Assembly: GCA_044359885.1 (NCBI GenBank) | Contig: JBIKLI010000024.1 | Location: 1-23,802, forward strand | DNA: 23,802 bases | Reading direction: 5' to 3' | Origin: CAIOSQ01 sp044359885 | GTDB taxonomy: Bacteria; Pseudomonadota; Alphaproteobacteria; CACIAM-22H2 | Shown: positions 16,648-23,802 of the stretch, piece by piece | Layout: each line of letters starts with the position of its first letter | How positions within the stretch are numbered: position 1 is the first letter of the stretch | Notes under the pieces: model-generated | Databases searched by the model: none | The model's input: the letters and a program-made list of their open reading frames with translations, nothing else | Told to the model about the DNA's origin: nothing | Made by a program: the position numbers and the translations under genes

Positions 16648-16941
16648 ATGGCTGCCGCCAAGGTTCCCAGTGTCTCGCTGAAGCAGATCTCCGCCGCCCT
16701 CGCCGACAAGCGTGGCACGTCGAAGAAGGAAATGGCCGAGACGCTCGACGAATTCCTCGCGTCCGTGACCAAGCACATCTCGAAGGGCACGAAGGTCCGC
16801 ATCCCCGGCCTCGGGATCTTCTCGGTGCGCAAGCGCGCCGCGCGCATGGGCCGCAACCCGGCCACCGGCGAGGCGATCAAGATCAAGGCCAGCAAGAAGG
16901 TCGCCTTCCGCGCCGCCAAGGAGCTGAAGGAGTCGATCTGA
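16648..16941 (+). CDS. HU-family DNA-binding protein
   Basis: The protein has 97 residues and is a bacterial histone-like protein that bends and compacts DNA as a dimer. After a short extension (MAAAKVPSVS), the helical dimerisation half follows (KQISAALADKRGTSKKEMAE, then TLDEFLASVTKHISKGTKV). Next come the core IPGLGIFSVRKRAARM and the HU arm signature GRNPATGEAIKIKASKKVAF. The basic pI and Lys/Arg-rich arm fit DNA binding. It is close to the Ala/Lys-rich HU variants of alphaproteobacteria rather than canonical HupB. AAAAGGAG precedes the ATG by 6 bases. It is monocistronic: preceded by its own 159-base upstream region and closed by a strong terminator. Confidence 0.93.
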   Translation: MAAAKVPSVSLKQISAALADKRGTSKKEMAETLDEFLASVTKHISKGTKVRIPGLGIFSVRKRAARMGRNPATGEAIKIKASKKVAFRAAKELKESI

Positions 16942-16998
16942 ACGCGCCGCTTTCCGTCGCGGCGGCGATGTAGGGTCGCGGCCGCGTCGTGCGAGAAG

Positions 16999-17033
16999 CC
17001 CGCCGCCATGCCCATGGCGGCGGGTTTTTCTTT
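16999..17033 (+). terminator. Rho-independent terminator of the HU-family gene
   Basis: A perfect 11-bp stem (CCCGCCGCCAT at 16999-17009 with ATGGCGGCGGG at 17014-17024) has a 4-base loop and is followed by TTTTTCTTT. It lies 58 bases after the HU stop. It also sits just beyond the convergent quinone reductase gene, but on the minus strand the bases after the stem (CTTCTCGCACG) are poor in T, so it mainly serves the HU transcript. Confidence 0.93.
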
Positions 17034-17052
17034 GGTGCCGGCCCGTCGCGGT

Positions 17053-18027
17053 TCAGATCGTCAGGACGGTCGAACCGGTCGTCTTGCGCTGTTCGAGGTC
17101 GCGATGCGCCTGGGCCGCGTCCTGCAGCGCGTAGGTCTGGTTGATCTCGATCCTGACCGCTCCGGCGAGCACGACGTCGAACAGGTCGGCGGCGGTCTCG
17201 GCCAGCTCGTCGCGCTTCGACACATAGCCGTTCAGCGACGGGCGGGTCAGGAACAGCGAACCCTTGGTGTTCAGGACGCCGATGTTGACCGGCGGCACGG
17301 CCCCCGACGCGTTGCCGTAGCTGACCATCAGGCCACGCGGCTGCAGGCAGTCCAGCGACTTGTCCCAGGTGTCCTTGCCGACGCCGTCATAGACGACCGG
17401 CACCATCCGGCCGCCGGTGATCTCCTTCACCCGCGCGGCGAAATCCTCCTCGCGATAGAGGATCGTGTGGTCGGCGCCGTGGGCGCGGGCCAATTCGGCC
17501 TTGGCGCGGTCGCCGACCGTGCCGATCACGGTCGCGCCCAGGTGCTTGAGCCACTGGCACATGATCAGCCCCACGCCGCCGGCGGCGGCATGGACCAGCA
17601 CCGTCTCGCCCGCCTTCACCCGGTAGGTGCGGCGGATCAGGTACTGGGCGGTCATGCCCTTGAGCATCATCGACGCCGCCTGGCGGTCCGAGATGCCCGC
17701 CGGCAGCTTGAGCAACCGGTGCGCGGGCAGCGTGCGCTTCTGCGCGTAGGCTCCGATCGGCGCGTTGCCGTAGGCGACGCGGTCACCGACCGCGACCTCG
17801 CTCACGCCCTCGCCGACGGCCTCGACGATGCCGGCGCCTTCGCTGCCGATGATCGCGGGCATCGGCACGGGATAGAGGCCCGAGCGGTGATAGGTGTCGA
17901 TGTAGTTGAGGCCGACCGCGGTGTGGCGGATCAGCGCCTCGCCCGGCTTCGGGGCCGCGACGTCGACGTCCTCCCAGACCAGCACCTCGGGGCCGCCGAC
18001 CTTGTGCATGCGCATCGCCTTGACCAT
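17053..18027 (-). CDS. qor: Quinone oxidoreductase (zinc-free MDR family, NADPH:quinone reductase)
   Basis: The protein has 324 residues, as in E. coli QorA. It opens AMRMHKVGGPEVLVWEDV and carries the quinone-reductase marker NYIDTYHRSGLYP (41-53). The NADPH-binding loop is HAAAGGVG (146-153) at the start of the Rossmann domain. The zinc-binding cysteines of alcohol dehydrogenases are absent, as expected. It reduces quinones with NADPH in the cytoplasm. The ATG at 18027 follows AAAGGAG on the minus strand; a longer frame to 18222 would run through the divergent promoter region and has no homology signal. It is divergent from the NadC gene, sharing the 175-base gap 18028-18202. Confidence 0.94.
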   Translation of the reverse strand: MVKAMRMHKVGGPEVLVWEDVDVAAPKPGEALIRHTAVGLNYIDTYHRSGLYPVPMPAIIGSEGAGIVEAVGEGVSEVAVGDRVAYGNAPIGAYAQKRTLPAHRLLKLPAGISDRQAASMMLKGMTAQYLIRRTYRVKAGETVLVHAAAGGVGLIMCQWLKHLGATVIGTVGDRAKAELARAHGADHTILYREEDFAARVKEITGGRMVPVVYDGVGKDTWDKSLDCLQPRGLMVSYGNASGAVPPVNIGVLNTKGSLFLTRPSLNGYVSKRDELAETAADLFDVVLAGAVRIEINQTYALQDAAQAHRDLEQRKTTGSTVLTI

Positions 18028-18122
18028 CGCCGTCTCCTTTTCGTTCCGTTTCCGCCGCATCGCGGACGGCCGGAAACTAGCCCGAACCCCGGCGCGCCGC
18101 CATCGCCGACCGCGAGCGGCGG

Positions 18123-18155
18123 GCTTGCATCTGATCGCTTGTGTACTAACAATCG
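18123..18155 (+). promoter_or_regulatory. Copy A of a 33-bp conserved promoter/operator element
   Basis: Copy A shares 30 of 33 bases with copy B at 20199-20231: GCTTGCATC, two variable bases around a G, TCGCTTGTGTAC, one variable base, AACAATCG. It holds a 14-base imperfect palindrome, TTGT-N6-ACAA (18139-18152). A TTGCAT hexamer (18125-18130) stands 16 bases before TAACAA, which could be -35 and -10 boxes. The ATG at 18203 starts 47 bases after the element. The simplest reading is a promoter overlapped by the site of a transcription factor, perhaps GntR-like; the regulator is not in the window. Confidence 0.65.
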
Positions 18156-18160
18156 GCGTC

Positions 18161-18178
18161 GCGGGCCGGCCGGCCCGC
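18161..18178. repeat. Perfect 18-base palindrome in the leader of the NadC-type gene
   Basis: GCGGGCCGGCCGGCCCGC is identical to its reverse complement. It lies 5 bases after copy A of the 33-bp element and 24 bases before the start codon. In RNA it could fold as a 7-bp stem with a GGCC loop; in DNA it could be a binding site. Copy B is not followed by a similar palindrome. Confidence 0.5.
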
Positions 18179-18202
18179 CAGCGACAGACCGGGAGTGGGA
18201 CG

Positions 18203-19057
18203 ATGCTCGATCCGATCCGCATGCAGGAAAGCGTGGACCGTTTCCTCGCCGAGGATGTCGGCCTTTTCGATCTGACCTCGAACCTGCTGGTGCCCGCGGA
18301 CGCCCGCGGCCGCTTCGAGTTCCGCGCCCGCGAGGCCTTCGTTCTGGCCGGGCTCGGGCCCGCGCTGGCGGCGCTGCGGCGCTACGCGCCGGATGCCGCG
18401 ATCGAGACCCTGGCGCGCGACGGACAGGCCCTGGCCAAAGGCGACGTGATCTGCGCGGCCCATGGGCTGGCGCGCGGCATCCTGACCGCCGAGCGCACGG
18501 CGCTGAACCTGATGCAGCACATGTCGGGGATCGCGACCCTGACCCGCCGCTATGTCGACGCGATCGCGGGGACCGGGGCGGTGCTGGTCGACACGCGCAA
18601 GACGACGCCTGGCCTGAGGATGTTCGAGAAATACGCGACCACGGTCGGCGGCGCGCGCAACCACCGCCTGCGGCTGGACGGCGGCATCCTGGTCAAGGAC
18701 AACCACATCGCCGTGTTCGGCAGCCTGAGCGCCGCGATCGCGCGGGCCAAGGCGGTGGTGCCGCTGCTGACGAAGGTCGAGGTCGAGTGCGACACCCTCG
18801 ACCAGGTGCGCGAGGCGACCGCCGCCGGGGCCGACATCCTGCTGCTCGACAACATGAAGCCGCCGGTGCTGCGCGAGGCGCTCGCCATCGTCGCCGGCCG
18901 CTGCCTCACCGAGGCCTCGGGCGGCGTCAATCTCGACACGATCCGGCCGATCGCCGAGACCGGCGTCGACTTCATCTCGGTCGGGCGCATCACCCAGGGC
19001 GCCGCCGCGGTCGACATCGGTCTCGACGTCGAGTTCGAACCGGTCGTCAGGGCCTGA
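18203..19057 (+). CDS. nadC: Nicotinate-nucleotide pyrophosphorylase (carboxylating), NadC-type
   Basis: The protein has 284 residues, the family's length. The family makes nicotinate mononucleotide from quinolinate and PRPP, releasing CO2. Motifs in order: EDVGLFDLTSNLL (17-29), TAERTALNLMQHMSGIATLT (95-114), DTRKTTPGLR (130-139), EKYATTVGGARNHR (142-155), ILVKDNHIAVFG (162-173), VEVECDTLDQ and LLLDNM. The Arg, His and Lys residues that bind quinolinate and PRPP are thus present. The usual GGGxNHRxGL reads GGARNHRLRL, a mild divergence. It is not next to nadA/nadB but shares a promoter element with a transporter operon, so a paralogue with another job (like ModD) should be kept in mind. GGGAGTGGGA precedes the ATG at 18203. 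Confidence 0.87.
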   Translation: MLDPIRMQESVDRFLAEDVGLFDLTSNLLVPADARGRFEFRAREAFVLAGLGPALAALRRYAPDAAIETLARDGQALAKGDVICAAHGLARGILTAERTALNLMQHMSGIATLTRRYVDAIAGTGAVLVDTRKTTPGLRMFEKYATTVGGARNHRLRLDGGILVKDNHIAVFGSLSAAIARAKAVVPLLTKVEVECDTLDQVREATAAGADILLLDNMKPPVLREALAIVAGRCLTEASGGVNLDTIRPIAETGVDFISVGRITQGAAAVDIGLDVEFEPVVRA

Positions 19058-19149
19058 CGGTCGGCGGCGGGCCCGGCCGGGATCGGTTCCGGCCTGGCGC
19101 CGCCAGACGGTCCCGGCGGCGAAGATCAGATCGAGGGCGAGTGGCGAAG

Positions 19150-20145
19150 ATGACCGGCAAGGCAACCAAGATCCTCGTCAATGTCCATCATCTGACCGAT
19201 CGCGAGGCGCCCTATCTCCAGCGCCTGCGCGACGCCGGGTTCGAACTGGTGATGAACCGGCTGGGCCGGCACCGGACGGAGGCGGAACTGATCGCCGCCA
19301 TGCAGGGCGTCTTCGGGACCATCGCCGCGGCCGAACCCTACACCGCCGAGGTCTTCGCCGCGCCCGCGGCGCGCGACCTTCGCGTCGTGGCCCGGTTCGG
19401 CGTCGGCTACGACCGCGTCGACGTGGCGGCGGCGACGCGTCACGGGGTCGCGATCGCGATGGCCTTCGGAACCAATCACGAGGCCGTCGCGGACGGTGCC
19501 TTCACGCTGATGGCGGCGGCCGCCGGACGCATCGTGATGCGCGACCGGCAGGTGCGTTCGGGCGGCTGGGGCGATGCGTTCCATCAGGGGCTGTGGCGCG
19601 CGACCGTCGGCGTGGTCGGGATGGGGCGCATCGGTCGCGCCTTCATCCGGCGCTGCGGCGGCTTCGAGATGCGCGTCCTGTGCCACGATCCCGCCGGGGA
19701 CGCGGCCTGGGCGGCGGCCAGCGGCGTCGAACTGGTCTCGCTGGAGCGGCTGCTGCGCGAATCCGACTTCGTGAGCCTGCATGCGCCCTCGACCCGGGAG
19801 ACCGAAGGGCTGATGAACGCCGAGCGGCTCGCGCTCATGAAGAGGACGGCCTTCCTGATCAACACCGCGCGCGGCACGCTGGTCGACGAGGAGGCGCTGG
19901 CCGACGCGCTCGAGGCGAGGCGCATCGCCGGCGCGGGGATCGACTGCTTCACCCGCGAGCCGCCGGCCGGCTCGCGTCTGCTGACGCTCGACAACGTGAT
20001 CCTGACGCCCCACGCCACCGCCCTGGATGTCACGGCCGAGCATGCGATGGCCAATCGCTGCATCGATTCGATCCTGGCCGTGTGGCGCGGCGAAGATCCC
20101 GGCGACGCCTATGTCCTCAATCCCGAAGTGCTTCGTCGGCCATGA
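19150..20145 (+). CDS. D-2-hydroxyacid dehydrogenase (NAD-dependent, phosphoglycerate-dehydrogenase-like)
   Basis: The protein has 331 residues. The NAD-binding motif is GVVGMGRIGRAF (GxGxxG at 157-162). The catalytic set is Arg241 (NTARGTLVDEEAL), Glu270 (FTREPP) and His288 (LTPHATALD), all in the usual order. RFGVGYDRVDVAAATRHGV matches the substrate-domain hinge. It interconverts a 2-keto acid and a D-2-hydroxy acid. There is no ACT domain, so it is probably not SerA. A GTG at 19141 is an alternative start (3 residues longer), and GAGGG at 19133-19137 is too close to it and somewhat far from the ATG. It is 92 bases downstream of the NadC gene on the same strand and likely co-transcribed. 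Confidence 0.9.
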   Translation: MTGKATKILVNVHHLTDREAPYLQRLRDAGFELVMNRLGRHRTEAELIAAMQGVFGTIAAAEPYTAEVFAAPAARDLRVVARFGVGYDRVDVAAATRHGVAIAMAFGTNHEAVADGAFTLMAAAAGRIVMRDRQVRSGGWGDAFHQGLWRATVGVVGMGRIGRAFIRRCGGFEMRVLCHDPAGDAAWAAASGVELVSLERLLRESDFVSLHAPSTRETEGLMNAERLALMKRTAFLINTARGTLVDEEALADALEARRIAGAGIDCFTREPPAGSRLLTLDNVILTPHATALDVTAEHAMANRCIDSILAVWRGEDPGDAYVLNPEVLRRP

Positions 20146-20198
20146 ACGGCCGCGACGACGCCGTGGCGGCCGGGTCCGGAGACGCCGCCGTTCGTTTC

Positions 20199-20231
20199 GC
20201 TTGCATCCGGTCGCTTGTGTACCAACAATCG
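20199..20231 (+). promoter_or_regulatory. Copy B of the 33-bp conserved promoter/operator element
   Basis: This is the second copy of the element at 18123-18155, in the same orientation, 39 bases before the ATG at 20271. Differences are limited to three transitions (T to C, A to G, T to C). The TTGT-N6-ACAA palindrome is at 20215-20228. The sequence on both sides is unrelated between the copies, so conservation is confined to the element and is unlikely to be a recent larger duplication. Confidence 0.65.
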
Positions 20232-20270
20232 ACGCGTCCGGGAATTGAGGGAGGCGGCGGGTCGGGACAC

Positions 20271-20885
20271 ATGGCGCGCGCGGCGGAAGACTCCGGATCG
20301 ACGCGAGGGGACGAGGCGCGGCCCAGGATCGGGCTGTTCTGTTCCGCAGCCGAAACGCTGCCGCCGGCCTACCGGGCGGCGGCCGCGGAGTTCGGGCGTC
20401 TTTGTGCCGGCAACGGGTTCCATCTCGTCTACGGCGGCTCCGGGCGCGGCCTGATGGGCCTGGCCGCGCATGCCGCCCTGGGGGCGGGCGGCGGCGTGAC
20501 GGGCGTGATGCCGCGCCATCTCGCCGCGCGCGAGCGCGCCGAGACGCGGCTCGGCGACCTGCGCATGGTCGATGGCCTCGCCGAGCGCAAGCAGCTGATG
20601 GCCGAGCTGTCGGATGTCTTCTTCGTCCTTCCTGGCGGGGTCGGGACGCTGGACGAGGCCTTCGAGATGGTGACGTGGTACGATATCGGCCTGCATCGCA
20701 AGCCGACCGTCTTCGTCGACGTCGAGGGATTCTGGACGCCGCTGCTGGCGGTGTTCGATCATCTCGACCGCCAGGGAATGCTCCGCCCGCATCTGCGCGG
20801 CGGCTACCACCGGATCGCGACCGTCGGCGAGATGCCCGCCGCGGCGCGCGCGCTGTGCGGCGCCGGGGCGCCGGCGGTCGCGTGA
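20271..20885 (+). CDS. LOG-family protein (TIGR00730-type, nucleoside 5'-monophosphate phosphoribohydrolase)
   Basis: The protein has 204 residues. It carries the family motifs FHLVYGGSGRGLMGLAAHAAL (split Rossmann loop, 50-70), ERKQLMAELSD with Arg106/Lys107, and PGGVGTLDEAFEMVTW (121-136) with Glu130. These are the substrate-binding and catalytic residues of LONELY GUY enzymes, often misnamed lysine decarboxylases. The family releases a free base from a ribotide, such as cytokinin or AMP-like nucleotides. The ATG at 20271 has only weak upstream pairing (CGGGAC); GAGGGAGG lies further off at about 20247. It is the first gene after copy B, with the TRAP genes 31 bases downstream, an unusual neighbour for a transporter. 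Confidence 0.9.
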   Translation: MARAAEDSGSTRGDEARPRIGLFCSAAETLPPAYRAAAAEFGRLCAGNGFHLVYGGSGRGLMGLAAHAALGAGGGVTGVMPRHLAARERAETRLGDLRMVDGLAERKQLMAELSDVFFVLPGGVGTLDEAFEMVTWYDIGLHRKPTVFVDVEGFWTPLLAVFDHLDRQGMLRPHLRGGYHRIATVGEMPAAARALCGAGAPAVA

Positions 20886-20916
20886 CGGCAACCACGTTAG
20901 ACAGGGAGATCGCAAG

Positions 20917-21894
20917 ATGATCACACGCAGGCAATTCGCGGCCGGCGGCCTCGTCGCCGGTACCCTCGCCACCGTGCCCGCGGCGGCGCAGACGCTGCGC
21001 CTGACCATGGCCGGCGGCTCGGTCGGCGGCGCCTGGAGCGCCATCGGCAACGCCATCGGCGAGACCATACGGCGCGAATCGCCGGGTGCCGCCTTCACCT
21101 ACGAGCCCGGCCGCGACGCCGCCAACGTCCAGCTGGTCGCCACCGGCCGCGTCCAGCTCGCCATCGCGCATACGCAGATGGCGCTGCGCGCGCTCAGGGG
21201 CGAGGCGCCGTTCGAGCGCGCCTTCCCGAACGTGCGCGCGCTCGCCCTGATCGACCCGCAGGCGGCGCTGCAGTTCGTGGTGCGCGCGGCGAGCCCCGTC
21301 CAGAGCCTCGAGCAGGTCAGGCGCGAGCGCATCGCGCTGCGGCTCGCCGTCAATCTTCGCGGCACGATGATGGCGATCGCCACGGAGGAGGCGTTCAAGG
21401 CCGCCGGCGTCAGCTTCCAGGACATCGAGGCCTTCGGCGGGCGCGTCCATTTCGTCGACTACAACACCGCGCTCGACATGATGAAGGCGGGCCAGGTCGA
21501 CATGTCGGTCAACATGCTCGCCTTCCCGTCGGGCCAGCTCGCCAACGCCACGCGCGACATGCCCGTGCGCATGGTCGGCCTCGACAAGGCGGTGATCGAC
21601 CGCATGACGCGCGACATCGGCACCCAGCCGATCGACATTCCCGGCGGAACCTATCCCTTCACGCCCGCCACCGTGAACACGGTGACCGGCACGGTGGCGC
21701 TGCTGGCCGGGGCCGAGATGCCCGAGGCGCAGGCCGAAGCGGTCGTCGCCGCAATGCTCAAGCATTTCGACTATCTCAAGGCGGCGCACGCGACGATGGC
21801 GCGAATGACGCCGAAGGACCTGCCGCAGACGGCCCCGGTGGCGCTGCATCCTGGGGCGACGAAGGCCTATCGCGCCGCCGGCGTGATGGCCTGA
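20917..21894 (+). CDS. TAXI-family TRAP transporter solute-binding protein
   Basis: The protein has 325 residues and is the periplasmic receptor of a TRAP transporter. The N-terminus MITRRQFAAGGLVAGTLATV has a twin-arginine-like motif (TRRQF) and an Ala-rich end (PAAAQ, cleavage near 24). The mature part begins LRLTMAGGSVGGAWSAIGNA, the hallmark glycine-rich opening of TAXI proteins (GGxxGGxWxxIG). ANVQLVATGRVQLAIAHTQMA and NMLAFPSGQLANA also fit. The ligand is unknown; TAXI proteins commonly bind dicarboxylates, amino acids or other carboxylates. AGGGAGAT precedes the ATG at 20917. The permease starts 24 bases after the stop. Confidence 0.93.
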   Translation: MITRRQFAAGGLVAGTLATVPAAAQTLRLTMAGGSVGGAWSAIGNAIGETIRRESPGAAFTYEPGRDAANVQLVATGRVQLAIAHTQMALRALRGEAPFERAFPNVRALALIDPQAALQFVVRAASPVQSLEQVRRERIALRLAVNLRGTMMAIATEEAFKAAGVSFQDIEAFGGRVHFVDYNTALDMMKAGQVDMSVNMLAFPSGQLANATRDMPVRMVGLDKAVIDRMTRDIGTQPIDIPGGTYPFTPATVNTVTGTVALLAGAEMPEAQAEAVVAAMLKHFDYLKAAHATMARMTPKDLPQTAPVALHPGATKAYRAAGVMA

Positions 21895-21918
21895 CGGCAG
21901 GCGGGAGCGGGCAGCGCC

Positions 21919-23802
21919 ATGGGTGTCCTGTCGCTGCTCGCCGCCGGCGAGCGCCGGGAGCAGGGGCCGGCCGAACGCGCCGCCCTGCTGGCGCTGGGGC
22001 TTGGCGTCGGCATCGGTCTCGTCGCGATCGCCTTCGGCGTCTATGCCGACCGGCGCACCGTCCTTTACCTGTTCCTGGCCGCGATCCTGTCGGTCGCCTT
22101 CCTGACGACCACCGGCGGGCCGTCGCGGCCGCGCGGCTCCAGCCCGATCGCGTGGATCTGCGTCGCCGCCGCCTGGGCCGCCGCTCTCTATTTCGTGGCG
22201 ATGCGCGAGCGCCACGAACTGCGCCTGCCGATCGTCGACTCGCTGTCCGTGGCCGACCAGCTGTCGTCGGTGGTTCTGATCCTGCTGGTCCTGGAGGCGA
22301 CGCGGCGGACGATCGGCATGACGCTGGTGACGCTGGTGACGCTGTTCCTCGTCTACGGATTCTTCGGGCACCTGCTCGAAGGACCGTTCGCGCATCGCCA
22401 GCTCAGCCTGGAAGAGGTGATTGACCACCTCGTCTTCACCACCAACGGCCTGTTCGGTCCGCCGCTGCTGGTCGCCTGCTTCCTGGTCTACGTGTTCGTG
22501 CTGTTCGGCGCCGTCCTCGATCGCGTGGGCGGCGGCGAGTTCTTCCATCGCCTCGCCGAGGCGCTGGTCGGCCGCCAGGTGGGCGGGCCGGCCAAGGTGG
22601 CGGTGATCTCCTCGGGCATGTACGGCTCGATCTCGGGTTCGCCCACCGCCGACGTCGTCACCACGGGCTCGATCACCATCCCGCTGATGATCCGCACCGG
22701 CTTCAGCCGCGTCTATGCCGGCGCTGTCGAATCCGTCGCGTCCACAGGGGGCGCGATCATGCCCCCGGTGATGGGCACCGCCGCCTTCATGATGTCCGAC
22801 TTCACGGGCATCGCCTACTCGAAGATCGTGATCGCCTCGATCTTCCCGGCGTTCATCTACTATTTCGCCATCTATCTGGCGGTGCATTTCCACGCCCGGC
22901 GCGTCGGCCTGAAGCCGACGGTGGAAGGGCGCGGCGAGCGCGTCCTCGCGGTGCTGGCGGAAAACTGGCTTTTCCTGGTCCCGATCGGCCTCATCGTCTG
23001 GATCGTCCTGACGGTCGACCGCCCGGATCTGTCGGCGGCGGTCGCCATCGCGGCGCTGGCCGTGGTCGCGCTGATCCGCAGCCGCGATCCGGTGGCGACG
23101 GTGGCGCGGCTGCGCGACGGGCTGGGCGACGCGCTGTCTCGGGCCTGCGGCGTGGGCGTCGCCTGCGCGGTCGCCGGGCTGGTCGTGGGCACGCTGTCGA
23201 TGACCGACCTGACCGGCAAGATCAGCTCGATGCTGTTCGCCCTGGCGCCCGGCAATCTGCTGCTGACGCTGGCGATCGCGGCGCTGGTGACGATCGTGCT
23301 CGGCATGGGCATGCCCACACCGGCGGTCTATGCCCTGGCCGCGGTGCTGGCGGGGCCCGCGATCGTGTCGCTGGGCATCGAGACCCTGCCCGCGCATCTG
23401 TTCATCGTCTTCTTTGCCTCGATGTCCGCGATCACGCCGCCGGTGGCGGTCGCCGCCTTCGCCGCCGCCTCGATCGCCGACGCCAACCCGATGCGCATCG
23501 GCCTGCTCGCCTGCCGCATCGGCATCGTCGCCTTCCTGCTGCCCTTCGCCTTCATCTACCAGCCGGGCGTGCTGCTGATCGGCGACACGACGACGATCGT
23601 GATCCAGATCGCCGCGGCGCTGGGCGCGACCGTAGCGCTGGCCGGCGCGGCCGAGGCGTGGCTGGGGCGCCGCATCGGGCCGGTGCCGCGCCTCGCGCTG
23701 GCCGGTCTCGGCATCGCGATGATCTGGCCGGCGACGGGCACCTCGCTGGCGGCGCTGTCGCTCTTCGCCGGCATCGCGCTGGTGATGCTGCGCCACCGAT
23801 GA
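21919..23802 (+). CDS. TRAP transporter fused permease (4TM/12TM, DctQM-type)
   Basis: The protein has 627 residues, with both membrane subunits fused in one chain as is normal for TAXI systems. The N-terminal third has four predicted helices (for example LLALGLGVGIGLVAIAFGVY, then VLYLFLAAILSVAFL, IAWICVAAAWAAALYFVAM and SVVLILLVLEATRRTIGM). The large M part has the conserved SGSPTADVVTTGSITIPLM, GGAIMPPVMGTAAFMM, LGMGMPTPAVYALAAV and SAITPPVAVAAFAAASIA. It would use a sodium gradient to bring the TAXI-bound ligand across the inner membrane. The stop codon is the last three bases of the window, so further operon genes cannot be excluded. Confidence 0.94.
   Translation: MGVLSLLAAGERREQGPAERAALLALGLGVGIGLVAIAFGVYADRRTVLYLFLAAILSVAFLTTTGGPSRPRGSSPIAWICVAAAWAAALYFVAMRERHELRLPIVDSLSVADQLSSVVLILLVLEATRRTIGMTLVTLVTLFLVYGFFGHLLEGPFAHRQLSLEEVIDHLVFTTNGLFGPPLLVACFLVYVFVLFGAVLDRVGGGEFFHRLAEALVGRQVGGPAKVAVISSGMYGSISGSPTADVVTTGSITIPLMIRTGFSRVYAGAVESVASTGGAIMPPVMGTAAFMMSDFTGIAYSKIVIASIFPAFIYYFAIYLAVHFHARRVGLKPTVEGRGERVLAVLAENWLFLVPIGLIVWIVLTVDRPDLSAAVAIAALAVVALIRSRDPVATVARLRDGLGDALSRACGVGVACAVAGLVVGTLSMTDLTGKISSMLFALAPGNLLLTLAIAALVTIVLGMGMPTPAVYALAAVLAGPAIVSLGIETLPAHLFIVFFASMSAITPPVAVAAFAAASIADANPMRIGLLACRIGIVAFLLPFAFIYQPGVLLIGDTTTIVIQIAAALGATVALAGAAEAWLGRRIGPVPRLALAGLGIAMIWPATGTSLAALSLFAGIALVMLRHR

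Noticed and set aside
19126..23796. A 1556-codon open frame on the minus strand opposite the NadC/TRAP region
   Set aside because: Same composition artefact; the plus-strand genes carry recognisable catalytic and membrane motifs throughout.
1..23802. Mobile elements, tRNA genes, CRISPR arrays, anti-phage systems
   Set aside because: Nothing of these was seen: no transposase or integrase motifs, no regular direct-repeat arrays and no tRNA-like cloverleaf was noticed by eye.

Overview
The window is a stretch of very G+C-rich bacterial chromosome, densely packed with protein genes. The gene families suggest an alphaproteobacterium of a soil or water oligotroph type (Rhodospirillales or Hyphomicrobiales-like): a TAXI-type TRAP transporter, a GatC-like small protein paired with an amidase, a secernin-like peptidase, a dioxygenase-rhodanese fusion and an HU-family protein. 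This placement is an inference from gene content; no rRNA or other phylogenetic marker is present. I saw no tRNA, rRNA, insertion sequence, CRISPR array or phage gene.

Layout. 1-4459 (+): the end of a TetR-type regulator, then an RND efflux adaptor and pump, all overlapping by 4 bases. 4515-5669 (+): a peroxiredoxin-like domain fused to a 2OG-Fe(II) dioxygenase. 5723-6628 (+): a DapA-superfamily aldolase. 6654-8810 (-): a cysteine-dioxygenase-like cupin fused to four rhodanese domains. 8925-10105 (+): a class I amidotransferase-type gamma-glutamyl hydrolase overlapping a hotdog thioesterase. 10121-13664 (-): a probable operon of an Asp/Glu/hydantoin racemase-family protein, a MalY/PatB-type PLP lyase and a secernin-like C69 peptidase. 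13963-15563 (+): a small AtzG-like protein and an amidase, followed by what looks like the stub of an ABC-transporter ATPase gene. 15703-16488 (+): an inositol-monophosphatase-family enzyme. 16648-16941 (+): an HU-family protein with a strong intrinsic terminator. 17053-18027 (-): quinone oxidoreductase. 18203-20145 (+): a nicotinate-nucleotide pyrophosphorylase (NadC type) and a D-2-hydroxyacid dehydrogenase. 20271-23802 (+): a LOG-family phosphoribohydrolase and a two-gene TAXI TRAP transporter.

How it fits together. Much of the content looks like scavenging and catabolism of nitrogen- and sulfur-containing small molecules: amide, peptide and gamma-glutamyl hydrolysis, racemisation, C-S lyase chemistry, thiol oxidation with sulfur transfer, and uptake of organic acids. 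The best regulatory signal is a nearly identical 33-bp element (30 of 33 bases) placed 47 and 39 bases before the start codons at 18203 and 20271. It suggests that the NadC/dehydrogenase unit and the LOG/TRAP unit are switched by the same regulator. The two other most unusual items are multidomain proteins in which some catalytic residues of the added domains are missing: the four-rhodanese fusion (two of four active-site cysteines lost) and the peroxiredoxin-dioxygenase fusion (peroxidatic cysteine replaced by serine).
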